Source: an uncultured Pseudoflavonifractor sp. | GTDB lineage: Bacteria; Bacillota; Clostridia; Oscillospirales; Oscillospiraceae | DNA: 64,000 nucleotides | Direction: 5' to 3' | Assembly: GCA_947425785.1 (NCBI GenBank) | Contig: CANEAY010000001.1 | Location: forward strand, 166,356 to 230,355 | Part shown: positions 26,245-35,071 of the stretch, piece after piece | Layout: each line of letters opens with the position of its first letter | How positions within the stretch are numbered: the stretch's first letter is position 1 | Notes under the pieces: generated by a model | Seen by the model: only the letters and a program-made list of their open reading frames with translations | Database searches by the model: none | What the model was told of the DNA's origin: nothing | Program-made: the position numbers and the translations under genes

Positions 26245-27678
26245 ATGGACAGTGGGCGGCAGTCGAAGAAGGTGCCCTTGTGGCGCTCGCTCCAGACCAA
26301 ATATGCCCTGACCTATCTGGTGGTCATCGCCGCAGTGCTGGTACTGCTCAACACCTACCCGGTGCTGGCCTCCCAGGAGATGGTCTTTCAGTCCAAGCAG
26401 ACCTCCCTCCAAAGTCAGGCCTCGGTGATGGCCTCCGCCCTGGCGGGGCCGGACAGCCTTAGTGAGGAGGGGGTGGCCCGGGTCATGGAGGTACTGGGCG
26501 ATACGGGTCTGAGCCGGGTGCTGGTCACCGGCCCCTCCGCCCTGGTGCTCTATGACAGTACCGGCCAGGCGGTGGGGCAGTATGCCCTTCTGCGGGAGGT
26601 CACCGCTGCACTGCGGTGGGAGGACAATATCCGCTCCGATTTCGTGGATGGGGCCTTCCACAGCCGGGCCGCCACCCCTATCGTCTACCGGGGCATGACC
26701 CTGGGAGCGGTGTATGTGGACGAGTATGACGTCTTTGCCGGCCAGTTCCTGGTCAGCGTCCAACAGACTTTGCGCACCATCTCCCTGGTCATCGCCCTAT
26801 CGGCCCTGCTGCTCAGTATCGTATTCTCCAAGGCCATCACCCGCCGCCTGGGCCAGCTCCTGGGGGCCATCCGCACCGTGCGAGAGGGCGAGTACAGCCA
26901 CCGGGTGAAGCTCTCCGGCAAGGACGAGCTGACCCAGCTGGCTGGAGAGTTCAACGACCTGACCGGCCGCCTCCAGACCACCGAGGAGGTGCGCCGCCGC
27001 TTTGTTTCCGATGCCTCCCACGAGCTGAAGACCCCTCTGGCCTCCATCCGCCTGCTCACCGACTCCATCCTCCAGACCGGGGACATGGCGCCGGAGACCG
27101 TCCGGGATTTCGTGGGGGACATCGGCAGTGAGGCAGAACGGCTCCAGCGCATCACCGAACATCTGCTGGCCCTCACCCGGCTGGACGCGGGGGCTCCGGT
27201 GGTCACCGAGCCGGTAGAGGTGGCCGCCGTGGCCCGCCGGGCAGAGCATATGCTGGAGCCATTGGCCAAGGCGGTGGATGTGTCTCTGGCCCTGGAGCTG
27301 GAGGAGGGCGTCTGGGTGAACTGCACCGGGGACGACCTCTATCAAATTTTGTTTAACCTGATGGAAAACGGCGTGAAATATAACCTCCCCGGCGGCAAGC
27401 TCTGGGTGCGTTCCAGAGCAGTGGAGGGACAGGCGGAGATCACGGTGGAGGACACCGGCGTGGGTATCCCCGCGGAGGATGTGGACAAGGTCTTTGACCG
27501 ATTCTACCGGGTGGACAAGGCCCGATCCCGGGCCGCCGGCGGCACCGGCCTGGGGCTGTCCATCGTCCGGGACACCGCCAAGCGCCATGGCGGCGAGGTG
27601 ACCGCCCAGCGGCGGGAGCCGGAGGGCACCCGCTTCACCCTCACATTTCCCCTGTGTGAAAGGGGGGAGGAGGCATGA
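26245..27678 (+). CDS. HAMP-containing sensor histidine kinase
   Basis: A 477-residue kinase with membrane helices at about 20-36 and 176-194, an extracellular sensor of about 135 residues between them, a HAMP domain (about 195-247), H-box SDASHELKTPLAS (His 259), N-box NLMENGVKYN, G1 DTGVGIP and G2 GTGLGLS. The organisation is that of PhoR/WalK-type kinases without a PAS domain. GGGGGGAG precedes the ATG. It overlaps the downstream GerMN lipoprotein gene by four bases, so the lipoprotein may act with the kinase at the cell surface. That link is inferred from coupling only. Confidence 0.9.
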   Translation: MDSGRQSKKVPLWRSLQTKYALTYLVVIAAVLVLLNTYPVLASQEMVFQSKQTSLQSQASVMASALAGPDSLSEEGVARVMEVLGDTGLSRVLVTGPSALVLYDSTGQAVGQYALLREVTAALRWEDNIRSDFVDGAFHSRAATPIVYRGMTLGAVYVDEYDVFAGQFLVSVQQTLRTISLVIALSALLLSIVFSKAITRRLGQLLGAIRTVREGEYSHRVKLSGKDELTQLAGEFNDLTGRLQTTEEVRRRFVSDASHELKTPLASIRLLTDSILQTGDMAPETVRDFVGDIGSEAERLQRITEHLLALTRLDAGAPVVTEPVEVAAVARRAEHMLEPLAKAVDVSLALELEEGVWVNCTGDDLYQILFNLMENGVKYNLPGGKLWVRSRAVEGQAEITVEDTGVGIPAEDVDKVFDRFYRVDKARSRAAGGTGLGLSIVRDTAKRHGGEVTAQRREPEGTRFTLTFPLCERGEEA

Positions 27679-28181
27679 AAAAGCGCTTTGCGGCCGCACT
27701 GCTGGCTCTGGCCCTGCTGTGTACTGCCTGCGTCCACCGGCCCGGCCGGGAGGATGTGCCCCCCGAGGGGCAGTACGCTGTCTATTTTGTTACGGCCTCC
27801 GGCCGTGAGGACGACGCCGCTCTGGGGCGGGAGTTTCGGGAGATCGCCGCGGAAAACCAGATAGAGGCGCTGATAGCCCTGCTCCTGGCCGGCCCGGAGA
27901 GCGACGCCCTTGCCTCCCCCTTCCCCCAGGGCACCGTTCTGCGGAGCTGGTCGGTGAACGATGGGGTGGCCGATGTGGATCTCTCCGAGGCCTATGAGGG
28001 CCTCTCCGGGGCGGAGCTGACCCTGGCCGATGGCTGTATCGTCCTCACCCTGTGCCAGCTGGAGGAGGTAGAGGCGGTATATCTGACGGTGGAGGGCCAT
28101 CCCCGGCCCTTCCGGGATCAGGTGCTGAAGACCGAGGACTTCCTTTTGAACAATGTTATGGCAGAGGAGGGGAAAGAATGA
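27675..28181 (+). CDS. GerMN-domain lipoprotein
   Basis: A 168-residue lipoprotein: signal peptide with lipobox LCTAC (Cys near 18). A single GerMN domain follows, with GREDDAALGREFREI, then ALLAGPES and VNDGVADVDLSEAYE, and a late LTLCQLEEVEAVYLTVEG. GerM-type proteins act at the cell surface in sporulation/germination peptidoglycan work, and others (LpqB-like) partner kinases. The position, overlapping both kinase and phosphatase genes, favours a signalling accessory role, but this is inference. Confidence 0.85.
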   Translation: MKKRFAAALLALALLCTACVHRPGREDVPPEGQYAVYFVTASGREDDAALGREFREIAAENQIEALIALLLAGPESDALASPFPQGTVLRSWSVNDGVADVDLSEAYEGLSGAELTLADGCIVLTLCQLEEVEAVYLTVEGHPRPFRDQVLKTEDFLLNNVMAEEGKE

Positions 28182-28972
28182 TAAAACTCATTGCCAGCGA
28201 CATTGACGGCACATTGATCCCCTACGGGGAGACAGACTTGCCCCAGGCCCTTTTTCCCATCATCCGCCGCCTGCGGGCGGCGGGTATCCATTTCTGCCCC
28301 GCCTCCGGCAGGCAGTTCCACTCTCTGCGTATCCTCTTCGCCCCGGTGGCGGAGGAGATCTGCTGTCTTTGTGAAAACGGCGCTATCCTCTATGGCCCCG
28401 GCAGGGAGGACACCGCCCCGGTGCTCTCCAAGACCGTCATGCCCAGGGAGGAGGCCCTGGCCCTTTCCCAGGCCATTTTAGCCCTTCCGGGCTGTCAAAT
28501 TTTGATCTCAGGGGCCAACACCACATATATCTGTAACGGAACCCCGGAATATGTCCAGTATATGCGGGGGTCCAAGGGCAACCGGGTGGCGGAGATCTCC
28601 GCCCCGGATGATATCCGGGAGGATATCATCAAGGTCTCCGCCTACTGCCCCCAGGGCACGGCGGAACCTATGGCGGCGTTGGGCCCCCGGTGGGGGGAGA
28701 GCCTTCACATGGCCGCCGCCGGCCCTGACTGGGTGGACTTCGGTCTGGCGGATAAGGGCATCGGCTTAAAAGGGCTCTGCGCCGGGCTGGGGGTCTCCCT
28801 GGCCGATACCGTGGTCTTTGGGGACAACTGGAATGACGTGGCCATGCTGGAGGCGGCGGGGACGGCCTACCTGATGGCGGGGGCAGACCCGGCTCTGAAA
28901 GCCCGGTTCCCCCGCCACTGCAAAAATGTTTTGGTCATTCTGGAAGAGATATTGAAGGAGCTGGGAGCATGA
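28178..28972 (+). CDS. Cof-type HAD-IIB sugar phosphatase-like hydrolase
   Basis: A 264-residue HAD hydrolase. Motif I is ASDIDGTL (nucleophile Asp 8), and the cap of class IIB follows (FCPASGRQFHSL; ENGAIL). Motif III Lys lies in LADKGIGLKG and motif IV in VVFGDNWNDVAML. Members usually dephosphorylate sugar phosphates or flavin nucleotides. Its start overlaps the GerMN gene stop (ATGA), and its own stop overlaps the next gene. Confidence 0.88.
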   Translation: MIKLIASDIDGTLIPYGETDLPQALFPIIRRLRAAGIHFCPASGRQFHSLRILFAPVAEEICCLCENGAILYGPGREDTAPVLSKTVMPREEALALSQAILALPGCQILISGANTTYICNGTPEYVQYMRGSKGNRVAEISAPDDIREDIIKVSAYCPQGTAEPMAALGPRWGESLHMAAAGPDWVDFGLADKGIGLKGLCAGLGVSLADTVVFGDNWNDVAMLEAAGTAYLMAGADPALKARFPRHCKNVLVILEEILKELGA

Positions 28973-29604
28973 AAAAAGCGGTGATCTTTGACCTGGACGG
29001 TGTGCTGGTGCACACCGACCGCTACCACTATAACGCCTGGCGTATCCTTACGGACAGGCTGGGCATCGACTTTACTCAAGAGCGCTACGACAGCATCCGG
29101 GGCCTTTCCAGGATGGACAGTCTGGAGCGCATCCTGGCGCTCTCCTCCCGGCAGTTCACCCAGGAGGAGAAGGAGGCTATGGCCGCGGAGAAGAACGAGG
29201 CCTACCTTCAGCGGGTGCGTCAAATGAACCCGGAGGAGGTGGAGGGCGATGTGCGGGAGGCCCTCAAGGGCCTGCGGGAGAAAGGACTTCTTCTGGCGGT
29301 GGGCAGCAGCAGTAAGAACGCAAAGCTCATCCTGGAGCGCACCGGGCTGACCGCCGCCTTCGACGCCATTGCCGACGGCAGTATGGTGCGGAGGGCCAAG
29401 CCCGACCCGGAGGTCTTTTTGAAGGCGGCGGCGCTTTTGCAGGTGGCCCCGGCGGAGGCGCTGGTGGTGGAGGACGCGGCGGCGGGTCTCCGGGCCGCCA
29501 AGGCCGGCGGGTTCCAGGCGGTGGCCTTCGGCGGGGACGCCGCCGGCAGCGGCCTGGCGGACTACGAGGTAACACGGCTGACGGAGCTGTTAGAGTTGGC
29601 ATAA
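28969..29604 (+). CDS. pgmB: Beta-phosphoglucomutase
   Basis: A 211-residue HAD subfamily I protein. Motif I FDLDGVL has nucleophile Asp and catalytic general acid/base two residues later. The PgmB-specific cap follows with DRYHYNAWRIL and the substrate-contact loop SIRGLSRMDSLERIL. GSSSKNAK (motif II), AKPDPEVFL (motif III Lys) and VVEDAAAGLRAAK (motif IV) are present. It interconverts beta-glucose 1-phosphate and glucose 6-phosphate after maltose or trehalose phosphorolysis. No phosphorylase gene is in the window. It is the last of the overlapping operon; the next gene starts 44 bp on. Confidence 0.87.
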   Translation: MKKAVIFDLDGVLVHTDRYHYNAWRILTDRLGIDFTQERYDSIRGLSRMDSLERILALSSRQFTQEEKEAMAAEKNEAYLQRVRQMNPEEVEGDVREALKGLREKGLLLAVGSSSKNAKLILERTGLTAAFDAIADGSMVRRAKPDPEVFLKAAALLQVAPAEALVVEDAAAGLRAAKAGGFQAVAFGGDAAGSGLADYEVTRLTELLELA

Positions 29605-29648
29605 CAGGGACAGCAGAAATAGAAAAGAGCGAAAAGGGGTGATAGGGG

Positions 29649-30671
29649 ATGAAAAGGCGGTTCTTTTTCTTCCTTTGCACTCTTTTTCTCTTTTTGTCCG
29701 CCTGTACTGCCCCCCAAAACGACCCTTCCGTGGCGGCCTTGGCTCCGCCGGAGGAACAGCGCCTGGTGGTCTATACCTCCCACAAGGAGGAGGTCTACGG
29801 CCCCATCGTCAAGGAGTTCCAGGAGCGCACCGGCATCTGGGTGGAGGTGGTCACCGGGGGTACGGGCGAGCTTTTGGAGGACATCGCCGCCCAGGGGGAG
29901 GTGCCGGAGTGCGACGTGATGTTCGGCGGCGGGGTGGAGAGCCTGTCCGCCTACGCCTGGCTCTTTGAACCTTATACCTGCTCCGGGACGGAGCTTTTGA
30001 AACCGGGGCTCCGCCCGGAGGGAGATCTGTGGACGCCCTTTTCTGCCCTGCCCGTGGTGCTCATTTACAACACGAAGCTGGTGGAGCCGGTGGAGCTTAC
30101 CGGCTGGATCGACCTGCTGGATGGACGTTGGAAAGGGAAGATCGCTTTCGCGGATCCCGCCGTGTCCGGCTCCAGCTACACTGCCGCCGTCACCCTGCTG
30201 TCCTGCCTTCCAGGGGAGACCTGGGAACTGTTAAAGTATTTTACAGAGAATCTGGGCCAGCCCCTGGCCGACTCCGGCGATGTGGTCGCCGCCGTATCAG
30301 GAGGCAGCAAAAGTATCGGGGTCACTCTGGAGGAGACTGCCCTAAAGGGTATAGCACAGGGGGAGGACATTGGGGTGATCTACCCCGCTGAGGGCACCAG
30401 CTCCGTTCCTGACGGCAGTGCATTGGTGGCGGGGGCTCCCCACCCGGACAACGCAAGGGCCTTTTTAGAGTTTGTCCAGAGCACCGACGTGCAGGCCCTG
30501 GTGGTCAGCAATTTCTATCGCCGCTCGGTGCGCCAGGATGTGGCTGACCGGGAGGAGCTGCCCACCGAGGAGGAGATGGGGGTCTTTGACTATCCTGTGG
30601 ACTGGGCCTCGGCGCTGAAGGAGGAGTTTCTCCTCCGCTGGGCGGACTTGGTCGGGGAGGGGACGCCATGA
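29649..30671 (+). CDS. Extracellular solute-binding lipoprotein (Fe3+/phosphonate-type) of a sensing operon
   Basis: A 340-residue ABC-type binding protein. The lipobox is LSACT (Cys 19). The mature chain opens LVVYTSHKEEVYGPIVKEFQ, has TGGTGELLEDI, and carries WKGKIAFADPAVSGSSY, marks of the AfuA/FutA/PgtC class. No permease or ATPase gene is next to it. Instead its stop overlaps the start of a sensor kinase. This resembles PgtC of Salmonella, where a periplasmic binding protein helps the kinase sense phosphoglycerate. I infer a sensory rather than transport role. A ligand (iron, phosphorylated compound or small acid) cannot be chosen. Confidence 0.87.
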   Translation: MKRRFFFFLCTLFLFLSACTAPQNDPSVAALAPPEEQRLVVYTSHKEEVYGPIVKEFQERTGIWVEVVTGGTGELLEDIAAQGEVPECDVMFGGGVESLSAYAWLFEPYTCSGTELLKPGLRPEGDLWTPFSALPVVLIYNTKLVEPVELTGWIDLLDGRWKGKIAFADPAVSGSSYTAAVTLLSCLPGETWELLKYFTENLGQPLADSGDVVAAVSGGSKSIGVTLEETALKGIAQGEDIGVIYPAEGTSSVPDGSALVAGAPHPDNARAFLEFVQSTDVQALVVSNFYRRSVRQDVADREELPTEEEMGVFDYPVDWASALKEEFLLRWADLVGEGTP

Positions 30672-32374
30672 GAGGGGTAGGATTGCGTGCCTCCTTCCGG
30701 AAGAAACTCCTGGGCTCCTTCCTGGCGGTGGGGCTGGTGCCCCTGGTGGTATGCGTGGGACTTATTTTGGGCATTTTCCAGACCGTTCTGCTCCGCAATT
30801 CTATGGAAAGCGCTCAAAGCCAGATCGAAGCCCTCACTTCCGACTTGGGCGGACTTATAGCATCCTGCGGCGATGTGCTGGAGGAGTTGGGCCGGGAAGA
30901 GCTTATCCTCCGGGCCATGACTGGCCGGGGCCGGGGCAACGGGACGCAGGTCTATAACGCCCTCTATTCCGCCGCCGCTCCCCTTCTGCGGGAGGCGGAC
31001 TTCGCCCTCTATGACGCAGAAGGGAAACTCCTTTATGCAATTTCCAATGCCGTGCCCCGAAGCCTTCCTGCCAACTGGGGGATCCTGGCGGCGGCCAGGG
31101 AAGAGGAGGGGCTGGTCTGCCGGGGGACGGACACCGGCGGGGGCTGTATGCGCATGGTTCAGGCCATTCCCGGCGAAGAGGGGGCGGCGGGCTATGTGAT
31201 GGCGGAACTTCGGGAGGAGCATTTCCGGCACCTTTTCCAGGGCAGCTATGTGGCGGGGAACGATGTACTGGTGCTGGATCCCTTTTGGAGCCAGGTCTAC
31301 GCCTCGCCCACGCTGCAGGACAGCACCCTGGCTCCCCGGCTTCGCGCCTGTCTTATGGAGGGGCGGAGCCTTGACGAGGCAGGGGCAGACTATACCTACC
31401 ATGTCCTCCGGGAGGAGGAGAGCGGCTTCTGCGTGCTCCTGCGCCAGCCCAAACCCCTGGCCGACGGCGTTATGCGGCTTTTCTATGTGGTGGCGGGCAT
31501 CTCCATCCTGCTGTGTGCGGCCGTGTGTGTGCAGGTGGCCATGCGCATCAGCCGCCAGCTTTTTGAGCCTATCCGTACCCTCAACAGCGCTATGGCGGCG
31601 GTGGAGGGAGGAGACCTGGATACCCAGGTGAAGGTGACAGGTACCGACGAGATCAGTCAGCTCTCCGGCCGGTTCAACCGGATGACCCAGAGGCTGAAGG
31701 CCAATTTGACCCAGTCCATCCGCCAGCAGCAGGAGCTGGGCGACGCGCAGATCCGCATGATGCAGGCCCAGCTGAATCCCCACTTCCTCTATAACACGCT
31801 GGATACTCTGAAATGGCTGGGGAAGATCAACGGCAGCCAGGAGGTCTCCACCATCTCCGCAGACCTGGCGGACATCCTTCGCCGGAGCATCTCCGCAGAG
31901 GAGTTCGTGGCTCTTCGGGAGGAGCTGGCGGTGCTGGAGCGGTATGTGGAGATACAGACCATCCGCTTCCCCGGCAAATTCGACTTCTCCCTTCGGGTGG
32001 AGGAGCACCTTTTGGATGCCTTGGTGCCCAAGCTGATGCTCCAGCCTCTGGTGGAGAACGCCATTATTCACGGCTTTGAGGACGGCAGTCATGGCCACAT
32101 CACTGTAGAGGCAGTTCAGAGCGGGGAGCTCATGCTCCTTACTGTTCGGGACGACGGCTGCGGTATGTCGGAGGAGAGCCTGGAGCGCTTTCTCCGCCGG
32201 GAGGGGCCACAGGCGGGCAACGGGCATCTGGGACTTTATAATGTGGACGCTATCCTGCGGCTCCACTACGGGCCGGACAGCGGCCTGCGCTTCCTGCCTC
32301 CGCCCGGCGGGCGGGGCACCTGTATCCGGGTGGCACTGCCCATCAGCTATGAGAAGGGGGGAGAAGGCTCATGA
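30668..32374 (+). CDS. YesM-type (LytS/His_kinase family) sensor histidine kinase
   Basis: A 568-residue kinase with two membrane helices (about 18-42 and 271-293), a large extracellular sensor between them and a HAMP domain (about 294-346). The family-specific H-box is LNPHFLYNTLDTL (His 372), and the ATPase domain has LVENAIIHGF and DDGCGMSEE. A late GHLGLYNVD-like box is also present. The gene overlaps both neighbours (ATGA at each end). Kinases of this class pair with AraC-type regulators, as here, and typically control sugar or iron uptake genes. Confidence 0.9.
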   Translation: MRGVGLRASFRKKLLGSFLAVGLVPLVVCVGLILGIFQTVLLRNSMESAQSQIEALTSDLGGLIASCGDVLEELGREELILRAMTGRGRGNGTQVYNALYSAAAPLLREADFALYDAEGKLLYAISNAVPRSLPANWGILAAAREEEGLVCRGTDTGGGCMRMVQAIPGEEGAAGYVMAELREEHFRHLFQGSYVAGNDVLVLDPFWSQVYASPTLQDSTLAPRLRACLMEGRSLDEAGADYTYHVLREEESGFCVLLRQPKPLADGVMRLFYVVAGISILLCAAVCVQVAMRISRQLFEPIRTLNSAMAAVEGGDLDTQVKVTGTDEISQLSGRFNRMTQRLKANLTQSIRQQQELGDAQIRMMQAQLNPHFLYNTLDTLKWLGKINGSQEVSTISADLADILRRSISAEEFVALREELAVLERYVEIQTIRFPGKFDFSLRVEEHLLDALVPKLMLQPLVENAIIHGFEDGSHGHITVEAVQSGELMLLTVRDDGCGMSEESLERFLRREGPQAGNGHLGLYNVDAILRLHYGPDSGLRFLPPPGGRGTCIRVALPISYEKGGEGS

Positions 32375-33111
32375 TGAAGGTGGTCGTGGTAGAGGACGAG
32401 ACCCTGGTGCGCCGGGGCATCGTGCTGGCGGTGGACTGGGCGGCGGTGGACTGCGCCGTGGTGGGGGAGGCCTCCGACGGCCAGGAGGGCCTGGAGCTTA
32501 TCCGCCAGTGCAAGCCGGATCTCATCATCACCGATATCAAAATGCCCCGGATGGACGGCATTGAGATGGTCACCCGCCTGCGTACCGAGGGGAATCAGGC
32601 CCATGTCATCATCCTCACCGCTTACAGCGATTTCTCCTACGCACAGTCGGCGGTGAAGCTGGGAGCGGTGGACTACCTGCTCAAGCCTTTCCACGACGGT
32701 GAGCTGGAGGAGGCGGTGACCCGGCTCCAGAGCCGGGTGGGCCGGGACTCCGCCCCGGCCCAGGGCCCCGATGTGACCATTGAGGGAAAGAGTAAGTATG
32801 TCAAGGAGGCTCTGCGTTACATCGGGGAGCACTACAACGACCCGGATATCAGCGTCAGCTCGGTGGCCCGCTCCCTGGGCATCAGCGAGGGCCACTTGAG
32901 CCACGAGTTCAAAAAGGAGACCTCCCGCACTTTGGGCAGTTACCTTACCGACTGCCGCATCCACGCGGCTATGGAGCTGCTGCAGGACTGCCGCAACAAG
33001 GTCTATGAGGTGGCCGAGCAGGTGGGCTACCGGGATATCACCTATTTCAGCTCCACCTTTAAGAAAATCGTGGGCATGACCCCCTCTGAATTCCAGCGGC
33101 AGAGCCAATGA
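32371..33111 (+). CDS. YesN-type response regulator with AraC output domain
   Basis: A 246-residue regulator: receiver domain with VEDETLVR, phosphoacceptor Asp in LIITDIKMP (about 55) and LLKPFHD lysine. Then comes a C-terminal AraC double helix-turn-helix (about 145-246) with SVSSVARSLGISEGHLSHEFKK and VAEQVGYRDITYFSSTFKKIVG. It is the third gene of a binding protein-kinase-regulator unit. No target transporter is adjacent. Confidence 0.9.
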   Translation: MMKVVVVEDETLVRRGIVLAVDWAAVDCAVVGEASDGQEGLELIRQCKPDLIITDIKMPRMDGIEMVTRLRTEGNQAHVIILTAYSDFSYAQSAVKLGAVDYLLKPFHDGELEEAVTRLQSRVGRDSAPAQGPDVTIEGKSKYVKEALRYIGEHYNDPDISVSSVARSLGISEGHLSHEFKKETSRTLGSYLTDCRIHAAMELLQDCRNKVYEVAEQVGYRDITYFSSTFKKIVGMTPSEFQRQSQ

Positions 33112-33116
33112 AGGAT

Positions 33117-33158
33117 AGAGAAAGGCCCCTGACCATTTGGTCAGGGGCCTTTCTGCAA
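33117..33158 (+). terminator. Bidirectional terminator
   Basis: A stem of AGAAAGGCCCCTGACC with its complement around ATTT. The T run is short on both sides. It separates the sensing operon from the convergent acetyltransferase. Confidence 0.7.
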
Positions 33159-33647
33159 TTAAAAGGTCAGCCGCATTTGGTACCAGGTCACGTCTCCGTG
33201 AGTGGAGGCAGATATGCCTTCATTTACAAAGCCGAACCGGGCGTAGAAGGGGAGAAGCCCCTCTTTGCAGGTGAGGACGATGCCGGAGCGCTTTTGCCCC
33301 CGCATATCCTCAATGACCCGCTCCATCACCCGACTGGCATAGCCCTGTCCCCGGTACCGGGGGTGGGTGACCACGGAAAAGATCATGAGCCAGCGGCCAT
33401 TTTCCCGGTGAAGCTCCGGGTGGTCGTACATCTCGTCGGTAAGTTCGGTCTTGTTGGTCAGCATACCGTTGATGAAGGCAGTGACTTCTTTTTCCTCGGT
33501 TTCGAGGAGCCAGAAGCAGTCTGAAAAGTGCGCCAGCCGCTCCCGGATACTTTTTTTAGAAGCTCCTTCGGCCGGGGGATAGGAGGCGGCCTCAATGGTG
33601 GTCAGCACATCCAGGTCACCGGGGAGGGCATGTCTGATATCCCCCAT
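33159..33647 (-). CDS. GNAT-family N-acetyltransferase
   Basis: A 162-residue protein with the acetyl-CoA-binding motif VVTHPRYRGQGYASRVMERV (motif A, about 90-110) and YARFGF near the end (motif B). CTGGAGACTTGAC precedes the ATG at 33647. It follows rpiB with one base between stop and start, so it belongs to the PHP-rpiB-GNAT operon. Tail residues WYQMRLTF are typical of AANAT/YjdJ-like amine acetyltransferases. The substrate is unknown. Confidence 0.85.
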   Translation of the reverse strand: MGDIRHALPGDLDVLTTIEAASYPPAEGASKKSIRERLAHFSDCFWLLETEEKEVTAFINGMLTNKTELTDEMYDHPELHRENGRWLMIFSVVTHPRYRGQGYASRVMERVIEDMRGQKRSGIVLTCKEGLLPFYARFGFVNEGISASTHGDVTWYQMRLTF

Positions 33648-33648
33648 G

Positions 33649-34083
33649 TCAAGTCTCCAGAGCGCTGATCTTATCCACCCGCCGCTGATGGCGGCCGCCC
33701 TCAAACTCCGTGTTGAGAAAGACCTCCACGATGCGCAGGGCCAGGTTTTCTCCCACCATGCCGCCGCCCAGGGCCAGCATGTTGGCATCATTATGGCGCC
33801 GGGTCATCTCGGCGGAGAGGGGGTCGTGACAGAGGGCACAGCGGATGCCCTTGACCTTGTTGGCGGCGATGGAGATACCGATGCCGGTGGTGCACACCAC
33901 GATGCCCTTATCGCACTCCCCGGAGGCCACCGCCCGGGCGGCGGCGGAGCCGAAGTCGGGATAGTCGCAGGAGTCAGCGCAGTCGCAGCCGAAGTCCTTG
34001 TAGGGGATGTGGTTTTCCTCCAGATAGGCAATGATGCGGCGCTTCAGGTGCAGGCCGCCGTGGTCAGAGCCGAGAGCGATCAT
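33649..34083 (-). CDS. rpiB: Ribose-5-phosphate isomerase B
   Basis: A 144-residue RpiB/LacAB-fold protein: MIALGSDHGGLHLKR (substrate loop), CDCADSCDYPDF, catalytic-cysteine region GIVVCTTGIGISIAANK, then LCHDPLSAEMTRRHNDANMLA. It interconverts ribose 5-phosphate and ribulose 5-phosphate in the pentose phosphate pathway. The ATG at 34083 is the first base triplet after AAGGAGGAACCTATT. The following acetyltransferase is coupled. Confidence 0.93.
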   Translation of the reverse strand: MIALGSDHGGLHLKRRIIAYLEENHIPYKDFGCDCADSCDYPDFGSAAARAVASGECDKGIVVCTTGIGISIAANKVKGIRCALCHDPLSAEMTRRHNDANMLALGGGMVGENLALRIVEVFLNTEFEGGRHQRRVDKISALET

Positions 34084-34096
34084 AATAGGTTCCTCC

Positions 34097-34894
34097 TTAC
34101 AGTTTGATAAAATAGGGCTGGCGTTTTTCAAAGACCGCCAGGTCGAAGCCGTATTCCTTTAAAAGGGCCGCCGCCTGGGCGATGCCCTTGCCCACGTCCT
34201 GGCTCTCGTGGGCGTCGCTGCCCAGGGTGACGATCTTTCCGCCGCAGTCCCGGTAGATGGAAAGGGTCTGCCGCCAGTCCTCCACGGTCTCTCCCCGGCA
34301 GGTATTGACCTCAATGCCCTTATCGTGGGCGGCCAGGGTGCGGAAAATACGCTCCAGCTGGGAGGTGTAGGCATCCAGGGTCACATGGTTGCCGTCCCGT
34401 GTGTTCATGTAGCGCAGGGGGTAGATCACATGGCCCACCACATCGAAACAGTCCAGAGGTGCCAGAGTCTCCATACAGCCGAAGTAGGAGCGCAGGACTT
34501 TGTGGCAGGTCTCCTCGCAGTTATAGTTTACATAATAAAAATCTGTTCCGCCGTCTCCCCGGCCCAGATTGTGGACGGAGCCGATGACAAAATCCAGATC
34601 CGGGTGGGAGGTGATGCGCCGGGCCAGAGCCACATCCTCCCAAATTTCCCCCAGCTCCACGCCCATGCGGATGGGGAGTGTTCCGGCAAACTGGGGCCGG
34701 GCCAGGGCAAGCTGTTCCTCGATAGGCTCCCAGCGGAAGGAGCTGTCGGGCTGCCCTTGAGCGTCCAGCAGGTCGCAGTGGTCGGTGACGCAGATGGCGT
34801 CCATTCCCGCCCGAAGGGCGGCTGCTGCCATGTCCGCCAGGGGGGCGCAGCCGTCGGGAGAGCAGAGGGTGTGCAGATGGCAGTCAGTTAACAT
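34097..34894 (-). CDS. PHP-domain phosphatase (histidinol-phosphatase-like)
   Basis: A 265-residue PHP-fold hydrolase. Metal ligands are visible in DCHLHTLCSPDG (N-terminal), CVTDHCD, GVELGEIWED, the IGSVHNLG His and the C-terminal VTLGSDAHES. This set matches the monofunctional HisK-type histidinol-phosphatases, but no other his gene is near, so it may act on another phosphate ester. AAGGAGCGATATATT precedes the ATG at 34894. It is the first gene of the operon with rpiB, 13 bp apart. Confidence 0.83.
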   Translation of the reverse strand: MLTDCHLHTLCSPDGCAPLADMAAAALRAGMDAICVTDHCDLLDAQGQPDSSFRWEPIEEQLALARPQFAGTLPIRMGVELGEIWEDVALARRITSHPDLDFVIGSVHNLGRGDGGTDFYYVNYNCEETCHKVLRSYFGCMETLAPLDCFDVVGHVIYPLRYMNTRDGNHVTLDAYTSQLERIFRTLAAHDKGIEVNTCRGETVEDWRQTLSIYRDCGGKIVTLGSDAHESQDVGKGIAQAAALLKEYGFDLAVFEKRQPYFIKL

Positions 34895-34952
34895 AATATA
34901 TCGCTCCTTGGTGGCAAACTGCGCAATGTCAAGCTCCGTAATGTCAAGCTCC

Positions 34953-35062
34953 GCAAGTGGTTGACCGCTCGGTCGCTTTCCCTCCGATTCGGGCTGGTCT
35001 CTGGGGCCTATGGCCCCATCGCTCGCCCTCACTCCAGTCCAAGCTCCCTCGCAACCACTTGC
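34953..35062. repeat. 110-bp element bounded by an 11-bp inverted repeat
   Basis: GCAAGTGGTTG (34953-34963) and its exact complement CAACCACTTGC (35052-35062) enclose a central perfect hairpin, GGGGCC-TAT-GGCCCC (35003-35017). A 14-base direct repeat (AATGTCAAGCTCCG, twice between 34925 and 34953) abuts the left edge. It may be a small mobile palindrome or a structured 3' region of the mannosyltransferase transcript. Confidence 0.5.
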
Positions 35063-35071
35063 TCCGCTCTT

